Below are positions 53,132 to 63,700 of a stretch of DNA of 64,000 nt, piece after piece. Source of the stretch: Marinicella meishanensis (GTDB lineage: Bacteria > Pseudomonadota > Gammaproteobacteria > Xanthomonadales > Marinicellaceae). The stretch covers positions 62,001-126,000 of the forward strand of contig NZ_JAIOUV010000005.1 of assembly GCF_019931145.1 (NCBI RefSeq). Reading direction: 5' to 3'. Position 1 is the first letter of the stretch. Each line of letters starts with the position of its first letter. A program made the translations under genes and the position numbers. The notes under the pieces were generated by a model that made no database searches, had not been told where the DNA came from, and saw only the letters and a program-made list of their open reading frames with translations.

Positions 53132-54460
53132 ATGAAACCTCTGGTCCCGATAACCTTCATGCTGTTGCTTTTGGCATGGCCCATTCAAGCATGCCAAACA
53201 CCCGCCAGGGCCAAAATCATGGGCAAGAAATACCCAGACATTGATTTTGCCAAAATGATGCACCAGGCGCACAATCAGCCATACACCGGCTATGCCTTCA
53301 AAGCGGCCCATGATTGCAGCAACGGCATGGCCGACATTTTTGCTTGCCACAACATCGATTTGAAAGGGCATTTGGACCTCAAAACCCTGGGCGGCGGACA
53401 AGGCTCAGATTCATGGGGTTGGAAACACGAAGCCAGCGGCCGTTATTTTGCCTTGGTGGGGCGCTCCAATGGCACCTCATTCGTGGAAATCACCGACCCT
53501 GATGAGCCGGTGTTTTTGGGCAATTTACCCAGCGAGTTTTCAGCAAGCACCTGGCGCGACATCAAAACCCGTGGCCAATACGCTTTCATCGTGGCCGACA
53601 ACATCGGCGATCATGGCATGCAAGTTTTTGATTTGACCCGGCTGTTGTCGGTGCCCAACAAGCCCGCCACCTTTACGGCCGATCATGTGTACCGAGGCGG
53701 GGGCTTTCGGGATGCCCACAACATCGCCATCAATGATGCCTCAGGTTTTGCTTACTTGGTTGGTGGCAACACCTGTGATGGTGGCTTGCACATGGTCAAC
53801 ATCAACAACCCATTGTCGCCACAGTTCGCGGGTTGTTTTGAACAAGATGGCTACACCCATGATGTGCAATGCCTGAATTACCAAGGACCGGATGTGGATT
53901 ACCAAGGTCGAGAATTGTGTTTTGCCAGCAACGAAGACACCGTGACCGTGGTCGATGTGACCAACAAAAACAGTCCCACCCAGTTGGCCAGAACCGGTTA
54001 CAGCGGATCGCAGTATACCCATCAAGGGTGGTTGACCCCTGATCAAAGATATTTTGTCATTGATGATGAGCTGGATGAGAGCTTCAATGGTCACAACACC
54101 CGCACCATGGTGATGGATTACCTCAACATTGATCAACCGGTGTACCGGGGATTTCATGAAGCCCACGGTGCTTCCATAGACCACAATCAATACATCGTTG
54201 ATTCACACACTTATCAGGCCAATTACTCGCGCGGTTTGCGGATTCTGGAATTGGGTAACTTGAAACAGGCTGAAATGAAGGAAGTGGCTTTTTTTGATAC
54301 CTATCCTGAAGGGGACGGCACCGGATTTCCCGGGGCTTGGAACGTGTACCCCTTTTTTGACAATGGCATTGTCATCGTGTCCGACATCAACCGGGGGGTG
54401 TTCATTTTGCAACCCAATTTGCCGCCTGTGGATCTGATTTTTATTGATGGCTTAGACTGA
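53132..54460 (+). CDS. Choice-of-anchor B family exported protein
   Basis: A 442-residue secreted protein with signal peptide MKPLVPITFMLLLLAWPIQA. The body is a LVIVD-like beta-propeller (RSNGTSFVEITDPDEPVFLG, YAFIVADNIGDHGMQVFDL, DTVTVVDVTNKNSPTQL), the layout of the choice-of-anchor B family, whose C-terminal anchor varies by organism. Here the end is a short proline-containing linker and the tail DLIFIDGLD, which resembles the end of the large secreted protein at 27674-30496. Last gene of the atl-pepP operon. Confidence 0.85.
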   Translation: MKPLVPITFMLLLLAWPIQACQTPARAKIMGKKYPDIDFAKMMHQAHNQPYTGYAFKAAHDCSNGMADIFACHNIDLKGHLDLKTLGGGQGSDSWGWKHEASGRYFALVGRSNGTSFVEITDPDEPVFLGNLPSEFSASTWRDIKTRGQYAFIVADNIGDHGMQVFDLTRLLSVPNKPATFTADHVYRGGGFRDAHNIAINDASGFAYLVGGNTCDGGLHMVNINNPLSPQFAGCFEQDGYTHDVQCLNYQGPDVDYQGRELCFASNEDTVTVVDVTNKNSPTQLARTGYSGSQYTHQGWLTPDQRYFVIDDELDESFNGHNTRTMVMDYLNIDQPVYRGFHEAHGASIDHNQYIVDSHTYQANYSRGLRILELGNLKQAEMKEVAFFDTYPEGDGTGFPGAWNVYPFFDNGIVIVSDINRGVFILQPNLPPVDLIFIDGLD

Positions 54461-54489
54461 ATTGATCAACCCGGTGGCATCGGCGGCAT

Positions 54490-55938
54490 TCACGTGCCAC
54501 AAAATGTCTGATAATTCAAATCATCATCGGCATCGAATGCTTGATACAGGGCGGTTTCTGCTTGCACTTCATACGGCTTCCTGAGCACTTTTAACATGGC
54601 CATGACAGCATCGGCCTGTCGGCTCTGCTCGGTTTCTTCCAAGGTTTGTTCCACCAGTTGGTTTCGCGGAATCACCACGGGGTTGTGCCGCCCCATGGTT
54701 TGTTGCGCGGACTCCGGTGAAATGCCGTGTTGTGCCAACTGAGCTTGCCAGGTGTTAACCCAATCAGTCAATTGATCATGGATTTGTGTTTGGCTTTGAT
54801 CGGCGGACAACAGCTGACCCAATTGGACAAAAGTGTGGGTGTAATCCAATTGCCGGTCTTGCATCACATCCAATAAGGCATTGACGACTTGCGGTTCTAC
54901 TGTCGTGGCATCGGTAAAACCCAGCTTGCCCGCCATCATGCGGTGAAAAGCCGCTTGGTATTGATCACGATAACCTTCGATCAAGGGCATGACATCGGCC
55001 ACCGCTTGATCGGTGTCGTCATTGATCAGTGGCAACAAACATTCGGCCAATCGGGCCAAATTCCATTGCATGATGGCCGGTTGATTGCCATAAGCATAGC
55101 GGCCTTGGTGATCAATGGAACTGAACACAGCGCCCGGATCATAGGCACCCATCATGGCACAGGGCCCGTAATCAATGGTGTGACCTGAGACCAGGATGTT
55201 GTCCGTGTTCATGACCCCATGGATGAAGCCAACACGCATCCACTCAACCACCAAATTAATCTGTAAATCAATCACATGGGAAAGAAAGTCAAGGTATTTT
55301 GTGGGCTTGTCACCCAGATTTTCTGGGCCGTGCAATGCGATCGCCAAATCGGCCAAGGTTTGCACCGCTTGGTGTTGGCCACGGGCAGCGAAATGTTCGA
55401 AGGTGCCGATGCGCAGATGGCTGTTGGCGATGCGGGTGACCACCGCACCGGGTCCTGGCGTTTGGCGCATCACGGTGTCACCGGTGCTCACCACCGCCAG
55501 GGTGCGGGTGGTGGGCACACCCAAAGCATGCATCGCTTCTGACATCAAAAATTCCCTGACCGCCGGTTTCAAGGCACACAGGCCATCGCCATTTCTGGAG
55601 TAGGGGGTGCGACCTGAGCCTTTCAAATGCACATCGAACTGTTCTCCTTGAGAGGATGTCAGCTCACCCAACAAGTGGGCCCGGCCATCACCCAGGTGTG
55701 GATTGAATTGGCCAAATTGGTGACCTGAGTAGGCCATGGCCACCGGTTGTGAACCGGGCAGCAGCTTTTGCCCACTGAAAACCAGCGCCTGTTGCTGGGG
55801 GTCAAAGTCAATGCCCAGTGTATCGGCCAAGGCTTCGTTCCACAGCAACACGCTGGGTCGGCTGCATCGGCCTGGCTGGGTCGGGGAGCTGAATTCAGGA
55901 CCCAATTGTGCGTAGTTGGTTTGCAATGCTGCGGTCAT
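54490..55938 (-). CDS. selO: Protein adenylyltransferase SelO (YdiU)
   Basis: A pseudokinase-fold enzyme that transfers AMP to Ser/Thr/Tyr of proteins. 482 residues with QPVAMAYSGHQFGQFNPHLGDGRA, HLKGSGRTPYSRNGDG and the active-site HGVMNTDNILVSGHTIDYGP. The C-terminus is QTFCGT with an ordinary Cys codon, so it is not a selenoprotein. The ATG at 55938 is five bases from the stop of the efflux permease gene, so it belongs to the tetR-adaptor-RND operon, an unusual place for it. Confidence 0.94.
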   Translation of the reverse strand: MTAALQTNYAQLGPEFSSPTQPGRCSRPSVLLWNEALADTLGIDFDPQQQALVFSGQKLLPGSQPVAMAYSGHQFGQFNPHLGDGRAHLLGELTSSQGEQFDVHLKGSGRTPYSRNGDGLCALKPAVREFLMSEAMHALGVPTTRTLAVVSTGDTVMRQTPGPGAVVTRIANSHLRIGTFEHFAARGQHQAVQTLADLAIALHGPENLGDKPTKYLDFLSHVIDLQINLVVEWMRVGFIHGVMNTDNILVSGHTIDYGPCAMMGAYDPGAVFSSIDHQGRYAYGNQPAIMQWNLARLAECLLPLINDDTDQAVADVMPLIEGYRDQYQAAFHRMMAGKLGFTDATTVEPQVVNALLDVMQDRQLDYTHTFVQLGQLLSADQSQTQIHDQLTDWVNTWQAQLAQHGISPESAQQTMGRHNPVVIPRNQLVEQTLEETEQSRQADAVMAMLKVLRKPYEVQAETALYQAFDADDDLNYQTFCGT

Positions 55939-55943
55939 CTCAG

Positions 55944-58943
55944 TCACGCTTTGATCAGTTTTTGGTACACCGAAGGCACCACCAACAGTGACAAGGCGGT
56001 CGAGGCCAGCAGGCCGGAAATGATGGACCAAGCCAAAGGCGGCCACAATGTGGATTTGGTCATCACCAAGGGCAACAAACCGGCGATGGTGGTCAGCGTG
56101 GTCAATATGATAGGCCGCGTGCGGCGCGCCACCGCTTGTTCTATGGCGGTGGACATGGACATGCCACTGTCTTGATTCTTCTTGATCAAATCCAACAGCA
56201 CAATGGCGTTGTTGACCACGATTCCGACCAGCGCCAATACCCCCAGGGTGGCGGTGAAGCCAAATGGGGTGCTGGTCAACAACAAACCAAAAGGCACCCC
56301 GGCAAAGGCCAATGGCACCGTGATCAATATGATCAACACTTTTTTAAAGGAGTTGAATTCAATCAACAAGAACACCAACAACATGATGATGCCAATGGGT
56401 AAGGCTTTGCCCAGCGATTGGTTGGCCTTGCCAGACTCTTGTACCGAACCGGCCACATAATACCTGACTCCTCGTGGGAATTCGACTTCAGCCAGACGCG
56501 GTAAAAACACATTCAGCACATCATCATAGGTGTAACCGTCGACCGTTTCAGAATACACCGAAGCGGTGCGTTGCAGATTGATGTGGTTGATGGAGGCGGG
56601 CAGCCATTCAATGCTTTGTTCGGTCAAGGCATTCAAAGACAGCTGGTATTCACCGTTGTTGATGGAAATGTCATCCAGATCCTGGACATTGAAGTTGACG
56701 TTTTCTGGTGATTGCATGACGATGTTAACCGGGTCTACGCCACCGCGGAATTGACCGATGATCTGTCCTGAGGTGCGCAGGGCCAAGCCACTGGCCAGTT
56801 CATCACGGGTCACGTCATTGCGGTTCAACAAGGCGTCTTTGGGTGTCAGTGTTAACTTGGCCATGCCCAAGCCAATGGTGTTGCGCAGGGTGCGTGTGCC
56901 CGGTGTTTCACTGAGCAGGTCTTGAATCTTGCGCACCGATTCGGTCAATTCACGGCGGTCCTCGGCAATCACCCGAATTTCAATTGGCGCATCGGCCGGT
57001 GGCCCTTGCCCCAAACGTCTGGCGACGATTTCGGCTTGAGGGTATTGGGGTGAAATTTCTTCGGCCATCCAATCAATGATAGGGCCTGCGTTTTCCACAT
57101 CATCCAGGATGCCAATGATGCGGGCAATGTGTGGCGCCCGGGGTTTTTCCACCAAGTTGTAATAAAACACCGGGCCAGAATTACCGACAAAAGTGGCGGT
57201 CTTTTGCACATGTTCGCGGTTGGCCAATTGCTGGGCAATGGTTTGGGTCACTTGGGTGTTCTGGATGATGTGTGAGTTTTCTGGAAATTTGATGTCCACG
57301 ATCAATTGGTTGCGATCGGTGTCCGGGAAAAAGTCCCTTTGCACAAAGCCAAACAGGAATCCAGAAACCACCAGAAAACCCAGTGCCCCAACAATGATGG
57401 TGTTGGTTTTGCTGACCGCCACTTGACCCAGTTTTTGTCCCAATGCTTGTAACTTTGAGTGTTGATTTTCTTGGTGTGGTCGCAAAAAAATGTGGCTGAA
57501 TGCCGGGGTTACCATGATGGCATATATATAACTGACCGAAATCGATAAAATGATCATGGTGGGTATGGCACGGGTGAAATCAGCCGAGTTGCCTTGTGAC
57601 AACAGCATCGGCATGAACGCCGCAATTGTGGTGCCTGTGGCCGAGCCCAATGACATGGCCAAGTTCTTCACTGAGGTCACCGAAGCGTCAGATCCGCGCA
57701 TGCCTTCATCCATGTGGTACTGGATGTTTTCCACCATCACAATGGCGTTGTCCACCAGCATACCCAAACCAATCACCATGCCGGCAATGGCCATTTGATG
57801 CAGCACCCCACCACCCATGTTAAAAATGGCCAAGGAAGAGAAGGTCACCAAGGGAATCACAGTGGCCACCACCAACCCGGGTCGCAGGCCCAGGAAAAAG
57901 GCCAGGATCAGGGTCACAAACAGCATGCCGGTCAGCAACGAGCCGCCGAGCTCTTGAATGCGGTCCAACACACGGTCGGGTTGGAAGAAAACTTCTTCGA
58001 TGGTGACTTCAGGGTACAAATCACGCACATCATCCATATAAGCACGCAGTTCATCACCGAAGTCCACCACATTCAATTGGTTGATGGGCACATACAAACT
58101 CAAAGCAATGGCCCGTTCACCGTGGTGCCAAAAGCCCGAATTGGACACGGTTTCGGCTTCCCATTTGATGTCCGCAATGGCCGACAGCGGCAATTGTTCG
58201 CCATTGGTCAATTTAATCGGCGTGTTTTTGATTTCTTCCAATGATTTGAATTCGGTGTGGGCATCGATGTTGACCCGATTATTGCCCACATGCAGGGCAT
58301 TGATCGGCTGGGCTTTGGTGCGTTCATTGATTTGTCTGGCGACCGATTCGTGGTTGATGATGGCGCTGTTGTTGAACGATTCTTTGAGGGTGATGGTGAT
58401 TTGTTCTTCTGGCATGCCATACAAAGACACTTTGCCAATGCCGGGCAAATTGAACATGCGGTTCTTGATCGATTTGGCCGCTTCACGCAGTTGCATGATG
58501 TCGTTGATGCCAGACAAACTGTAAACCGCCACGGCGGTGTCCAGCAAGCGGTCCTCCACTGAGGGCTCCAGTACCCCGTCGGGAAATTTCACCTGGGCTT
58601 TGTCCACCGCCCGCCGCACCCGGTCCCAGACCAAGTCGGTGTCAGTGATGTGGTCCAACATTTTCACAATGACTTGCGCAAAGCCAGAACGCACGGTGGC
58701 CCTGATTTCATCGATTTCTTCAATCTGAGCCAGCTCTTCTTCCAGAGGTTTGAGCACCTGCTTTTCGATTTTTTTGACATCAGCACCTGGGTACTGCACC
58801 AACACAAATCCTTGGCGATAGGGGAAGAACGGGTCTTCCTGGCGGTTCATGCTGGTCCAGGAAAACGTCCCAAACAATGCCAACAAAATGGAGGTGGTTA
58901 AAATCAGTCGTTTCTGGCCGACCAACACCCTGACCACACTCAT
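55944..58943 (-). CDS. RND-family efflux pump inner-membrane permease
   Basis: A 999-residue proton-driven transporter of the AcrB/hydrophobe-amphiphile type with twelve predicted membrane helices in two halves. The N-terminus RLILTTSILLALFGTFSW is TM1; TM4 carries the proton-relay LVDNAIVMVENI (one Asp, then Asn where AcrB has a second Asp), and the second half repeats it as VVNNAIVLLDLI. It is about 50 residues shorter than AcrB. It works with the adaptor upstream; no outer-membrane channel gene is present. ATGA overlap with the adaptor. Confidence 0.95.
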   Translation of the reverse strand: MSVVRVLVGQKRLILTTSILLALFGTFSWTSMNRQEDPFFPYRQGFVLVQYPGADVKKIEKQVLKPLEEELAQIEEIDEIRATVRSGFAQVIVKMLDHITDTDLVWDRVRRAVDKAQVKFPDGVLEPSVEDRLLDTAVAVYSLSGINDIMQLREAAKSIKNRMFNLPGIGKVSLYGMPEEQITITLKESFNNSAIINHESVARQINERTKAQPINALHVGNNRVNIDAHTEFKSLEEIKNTPIKLTNGEQLPLSAIADIKWEAETVSNSGFWHHGERAIALSLYVPINQLNVVDFGDELRAYMDDVRDLYPEVTIEEVFFQPDRVLDRIQELGGSLLTGMLFVTLILAFFLGLRPGLVVATVIPLVTFSSLAIFNMGGGVLHQMAIAGMVIGLGMLVDNAIVMVENIQYHMDEGMRGSDASVTSVKNLAMSLGSATGTTIAAFMPMLLSQGNSADFTRAIPTMIILSISVSYIYAIMVTPAFSHIFLRPHQENQHSKLQALGQKLGQVAVSKTNTIIVGALGFLVVSGFLFGFVQRDFFPDTDRNQLIVDIKFPENSHIIQNTQVTQTIAQQLANREHVQKTATFVGNSGPVFYYNLVEKPRAPHIARIIGILDDVENAGPIIDWMAEEISPQYPQAEIVARRLGQGPPADAPIEIRVIAEDRRELTESVRKIQDLLSETPGTRTLRNTIGLGMAKLTLTPKDALLNRNDVTRDELASGLALRTSGQIIGQFRGGVDPVNIVMQSPENVNFNVQDLDDISINNGEYQLSLNALTEQSIEWLPASINHINLQRTASVYSETVDGYTYDDVLNVFLPRLAEVEFPRGVRYYVAGSVQESGKANQSLGKALPIGIIMLLVFLLIEFNSFKKVLIILITVPLAFAGVPFGLLLTSTPFGFTATLGVLALVGIVVNNAIVLLDLIKKNQDSGMSMSTAIEQAVARRTRPIILTTLTTIAGLLPLVMTKSTLWPPLAWSIISGLLASTALSLLVVPSVYQKLIKA

Positions 58944-59995
58944 GATTGGTTCAGCTTTTGGTTGGGTGAGAGGTTCACCTGACCGGCAGTCACCACTTCG
59001 ATGGCACCTTGGTGCGGCATTTCCACTATCACATCATTGTCCTCGATGTCGATCAACTTGATGGCGGTCTGTATGACTTGGTTGTTGTCAATCAGGAACA
59101 CAAAGGGTTCATTGATGCCGTCATCGATCACACTTTCCATGGGCAGGCGATAATACTGGCCCATGTCTTCTTTGATCTCAGCGGTGATTTTTTCGCCGGA
59201 TTTGATGTCGTGTTCAATCGGCACATCCAGCATCACTTTGAACAACTGGGATTTGGGGTTGGCCGATAAGCTGATTTCTTTGACCGTGGCGGTCATTTCA
59301 TGCTGCAGATAATTCACTTTCAAAGATTGTCCCAACACCATGTTTTTATGGATGTATGCGGGCAGGAAAATGGGGGCTTCCAGCGAGGTGACACCGCCGA
59401 CCAACAGCACCACTTCACCCGGGGCGATGACTTCGCCGGCTTCTTTGTAAATTTCAGCCACGTTGCCGGCAAAAGGGGCCTTGAGCAGCGTTTCATCGTA
59501 CAGTGATTGTGCCTGTTCCAGTTGGGCTTCCAAACTTTTGCGGGTGGCCAGCAAGTTGTCCTGTTGATTGGTCAGTCGATCCAGTTCATTTTGACTGATG
59601 GCATTGGTTTTTTTGAGGTTTTCCACCCGCTTCACTTCGGCACTGTTTTGTTCCAAAGTGGCATCAATGGCGTCGATTTGACTTTTGAATTGTTGTATCT
59701 GTGGCGCCAATGAGGGATTGCTCACCTTGAACAGTTCCTGTCCAGGTTCCACTTGATCACCGATTTTGATGTACTGTTCAGCAATGATGCCACTGACTTG
59801 AAACGACAGGCTGGCTTGATCAGTGGGCACCACAAAGGCCGCCACTTGGTGTGTTTTGAATTGTTGGGTGGGTGAAAAGGTGGCAGAACTGTAGCCAATT
59901 TTTTCATCGTGTATTGGCGGTTGTTGTTCCTGTTGGCAGCCCGTCAGAAACAACACCAACAGGGTCAATAGTGGGGTGGGTGATATGGCTTTCAT
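58940..59995 (-). CDS. RND efflux periplasmic adaptor lipoprotein
   Basis: A 351-residue membrane fusion protein. The lipobox FLTGC (Cys20) anchors it. A split barrel-sandwich hybrid (VSFQVSGIIAEQYIKIGDQVEPGQELFKV and ALLKAPFAGNVAEIYKEAGEVIAPGE-like halves) surrounds a coiled-coil hairpin (about 85-165), then beta-barrel domains follow. Bridges the permease to an outer-membrane channel encoded elsewhere. It overlaps tetR and the permease by four bases each. Confidence 0.94.
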   Translation of the reverse strand: MKAISPTPLLTLLVLFLTGCQQEQQPPIHDEKIGYSSATFSPTQQFKTHQVAAFVVPTDQASLSFQVSGIIAEQYIKIGDQVEPGQELFKVSNPSLAPQIQQFKSQIDAIDATLEQNSAEVKRVENLKKTNAISQNELDRLTNQQDNLLATRKSLEAQLEQAQSLYDETLLKAPFAGNVAEIYKEAGEVIAPGEVVLLVGGVTSLEAPIFLPAYIHKNMVLGQSLKVNYLQHEMTATVKEISLSANPKSQLFKVMLDVPIEHDIKSGEKITAEIKEDMGQYYRLPMESVIDDGINEPFVFLIDNNQVIQTAIKLIDIEDNDVIVEMPHQGAIEVVTAGQVNLSPNQKLNQS

Positions 59996-60570
59996 GGTTT
60001 GATACCTTCGATGGTGTTGTTGATGAAATCATGGATGAACGCATCTGGATTTTCGTATATGGCTGGATCCCAATGTTCGAAATGACACTGGGCGACAAAA
60101 TATTGGTTGATGACGGTGATGAAATTCATCACCAGCACCACAGGATTAAATCCCTGACGCATCAGACCGTCGGCTTGGGCCTGTTTAATCAATTCACTGC
60201 CTCTGGCGATCAGTGGCTGGTCCATTTGTCCGCAAGTTTCGTCATTTTCCAAATGGGCATAGGCAAAAAATCGTGGGATCATCGGGTTGTTTTTGACAAA
60301 TTCAAAGTAATAGAGCATGGATTTACGGATCAACTCAATGGGGTCTTTTTCCACTTCAAACAGGTTCATTTGATTGTCGGCGTATTGTTGAAAAAAACGT
60401 TCTTTGACGGTTTCCCACAATTGTTCTTTGTTTTCAAAATGATGGAAGATCAAACTTTTGGTGACGCCAGCTTGCTTGGCAATCATGGACAAAGACACAT
60501 GGGCAAAGCCATGACTGGCGAACAGCACCAACGCTTCTTGCAGTATTTTTTCTTTTTTCGATACACTCAT
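59992..60570 (-). CDS. TetR-family repressor of the efflux operon
   Basis: A 192-residue TetR regulator with the N-terminal helix-turn-helix KEKILQEALVLFASHGFAHVSLSMIAKQAGVTKSLIFHHFENKEQLW and a helical ligand domain. First gene of the adaptor-permease-selO operon. The ATG at 60570 is preferred over one nine bases upstream because the predicted -10 (60578-60583) overlaps the upstream ATG; transcription would then start at or next to the A of the chosen codon, giving a leaderless message. Confidence 0.88.
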   Translation of the reverse strand: MSVSKKEKILQEALVLFASHGFAHVSLSMIAKQAGVTKSLIFHHFENKEQLWETVKERFFQQYADNQMNLFEVEKDPIELIRKSMLYYFEFVKNNPMIPRFFAYAHLENDETCGQMDQPLIARGSELIKQAQADGLMRQGFNPVVLVMNFITVINQYFVAQCHFEHWDPAIYENPDAFIHDFINNTIEGIKP

Positions 60571-60577
60571 GGGGCCC

Positions 60578-60607
60578 ATTATAACGATTGACTGACCGAT
60601 CGGTCAA
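60578..60607 (-). promoter_or_regulatory. tetR promoter with perfect TetR operator
   Basis: On the minus strand TTGACC (60602-60607), 18 bases, TATAAT (60578-60583). A perfect 14-bp palindrome TGACCGATCGGTCA (60593-60606) covers the -35 and spacer, so the repressor would block its own operon. The palindrome is a typical TetR site. Confidence 0.8.
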
Positions 60608-60795
60608 CATTAATTGTAAAAAACAAGTGATTGCAGTTTCATGGCCAATGATGTTTTTCGATACATAAATAATGACCTCTAGCACAATCATTCAGATAAG
60701 CCATGGTCTACAGTCTGATGGGTTTTCACGACAATTGAATGTCATCCACCTTAGACTGATGCATTCTGAATTAGCCAACCAATTGGGAGACACAC

Positions 60796-63700
60796 ATGCC
60801 AGCCAAATCAGGGGTGAGCCGCAGCGGCCACACATCCATCTATTTGTACATATTAATCGCATTCTTAACCATGGCAGGGACCAACTTCGCTTGGGCCCAA
60901 GCCGATGACCCTGGCACCCGCCTGCTGCGCTTTGCTGACATCCATGAGGATCATGTGGTGTTTGTTTATGCCGGTGACATTTATTTGGTGGACATCAACC
61001 AAGGCCAGGCAACCCGCTTGACCGCGCACAAAGGTTTTGAAGCGTTTCCCAAGTTTTCTCGTGATGGCCAAAAAATAGCCTACACCGCAGAATACACCGG
61101 TACCCGGCAAGTTTATGTGATGAACGTGGATGGCAGTGACATCCAGCAATTGACTTGGTACAACGACGTCGGGCCGATGCCACCTCGAGGCGGCTTTGAT
61201 TACCGCATCCTGGATTGGTCAGCAGACAGCCAAAATGTGTTGGTGCGCGCCAATCGATTGCCATGGGGCATCCGCATGGGTCAACCTTATTGGGTGCCGG
61301 TAGCTGGTGGCATGGAGCAGCCATTGGCGGTGCCCGAATCCGGTGGTGGCATGTTGTCACCGGATGGCACAAAATACATTTATACGCCGATTGATCGTGA
61401 GTTTCGGACTTGGAAGCGCTATCGTGGCGGTCGGGCCCAAGATGTGTGGATTTATGATCTGGAGAACAACAGCAGTGAACAACTCACCACCCATGATGCC
61501 ACCGACCACCAGCCGGTGTGGGTGGGTGATGACATCTACTTCCTCAGTGATCGCGATTATCACTTGAATTTATACCGCTACGTGGCTGGCGGGGAGCCGG
61601 TGAAAGTCACTGAACACAATGAATTTGATTCGCTGTGGGCCTCTGCCGGTCCCACCGCCGTGGTGTATGAGAACGGGGGTTATTTGTGGCGCTATGATCC
61701 GCAAAGCAACCAGTCCAAACAGTTGCGCATCCAGGTGCCAGCCCATGGCGAGCCACAATTGGCCAAAACCAAATCGGTCAAAGACCATGTCGAGTCCATG
61801 AGCCTGTCACCCGATGCCAAACGGGTGGCGGTGGCAGCCCGCGGTGAATTGTTCTCGGTGCCAGCCAAACAAGGCGAGATCAAAAACATCAGCCAAACCC
61901 CATCAGCCCGTGAAATCAATGTCGCCTGGTCGCCAGATGGCCAGCACATTGCCTACCTCAGTGATGCGTCCGGTGAGTATGAACTGTACACCCAGCATAT
62001 GCGCAGTGGCCAAGTAGAACGCATCACAAGCGATGGATCGACTTGGCGCTTTCCACCGGTGTGGTCGCCTGACAGCAGCAAACTGGCTTATGGTGACACC
62101 AACCAAAATTTATGGGTGGTGGATGTGAACAGCAAAAAAACCAAGAAATTGGATCATTCCAACCGCAACACCATCCAAGACTACACCTGGTCACCCGACA
62201 GCCAATGGTTGGTGTATTCCAAAACCGCCAACAGCGGCTTTGGCTCATTGTTCGCCTACAGCTTTAAGTCAGGTGATGTCAGTCGCTTAACCAGTGATGC
62301 ATTCAATGATTTCTCACCGGTGTTTGATCCCCAAGGCCGCTACCTGTTCTTCTTGTCCAATCGCGACTATAACTTGTCATTCAGCAGCTATGAGTTCAAT
62401 TATTTGTATCACCAAGCCACACGGGTTTATGCCGCCTCTTTGAATGATCAGGTGCCGGCTTTGTTTCCCTTTGTTGATGATGGCATCAGCGATTCAGCCA
62501 AGGATGACAAAAAAGCCGATAAAACAAATGCAGATGAGGGGGTTGTGGTTGATCTGAAAGTGGCCGGATTTGATGATCGGGTCAGGGCCTTGCCGGGTGA
62601 TGCCAGCAACTACTTCAATTTGCAAAGCAATGGAGAGGCGGTGTTTGTGGTAGAGAACAACAACGGCAACAACATCAAAATCATCGATCTGAGTGAAGAA
62701 GACAAACCCAAAACTGTGATTGCTGGGGTTGGTAATTACCAATTGTCGACCGATGGTAAGAGCCTGTTGATTCAAAAAGGGGACCAATACCACATCATCA
62801 AGGCGGCGGCCGACCAAAACACCAAAGACACGCAATTGGATTTGACCCACCTGACCATGAAGATTGATTCGCAGGTGGAATGGCGCCAAATGTACACCGA
62901 TGCCTGGCGCATCCTGCGCGATTGGTTCTATGACCCCGGCATGCACGGCATGGACTGGCAAGCCATCCATGACCGCTATTTGCCAATGGCCCAAGCCGCC
63001 ACCCACCGCACCGACCTGGATTATGTATTCGGTGAGATCGCCGGCGAGATGAACGCGGGCCATATTTATGTCAACAGCGGCGATCAGCCGCAAGTCAAAC
63101 GCCAAGAGAATGGCTTGCTGGGCGCTGAATTTGACAAACACCGCAGTGGCTACTTTGAAATTACCCACATTTTTGCTGGTGAAAATTGGACCCCCAACCG
63201 CCGTTCTCCATTGACCGAAACCGGGGTCAAAGCCGCAGTTGGCGATTATGTGTTGGCCATCAACGGCCAGAGCACCCAAGACGTGGCCAACATCTATCAA
63301 CTGTTGGAACACCAAGTGAACCGCACCGTAACCCTGACCTTAAATAATCAGCCCAAAACCGCCGGTTCATGGCAAGCCCATGTCAAACCCATCAGTTCCG
63401 AGAGTCAGTTGCGCTATTTGCAGTGGGTCAATGAACGTCGGGCCATGGTCGATGAATTGTCTGATGGCCGCATTGGTTATGTCCACTTGCCCAACACCGC
63501 CATCGACGGCAACCGCGAACTGTTCAAGCAGCTGTTGCCGCAAATTGGTAAAGACGCCTTGATCATTGATGACCGTTACAACGGCGGTGGTTTCATTCCG
63601 GACCGCATGATTGAAGTGCTGTCACGCACCACCTTGAACTATTGGAAACGCCGTGGTTTGGACCTGGACAGCAATGCCACGCCGTTGATCGCCCACGACG

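Noticed and set aside
54490-54510. SelO as a selenoprotein
   Set aside because: The C-terminal QTFCGT uses an ordinary Cys codon and a normal stop; no in-frame TGA within a conserved extension is seen.
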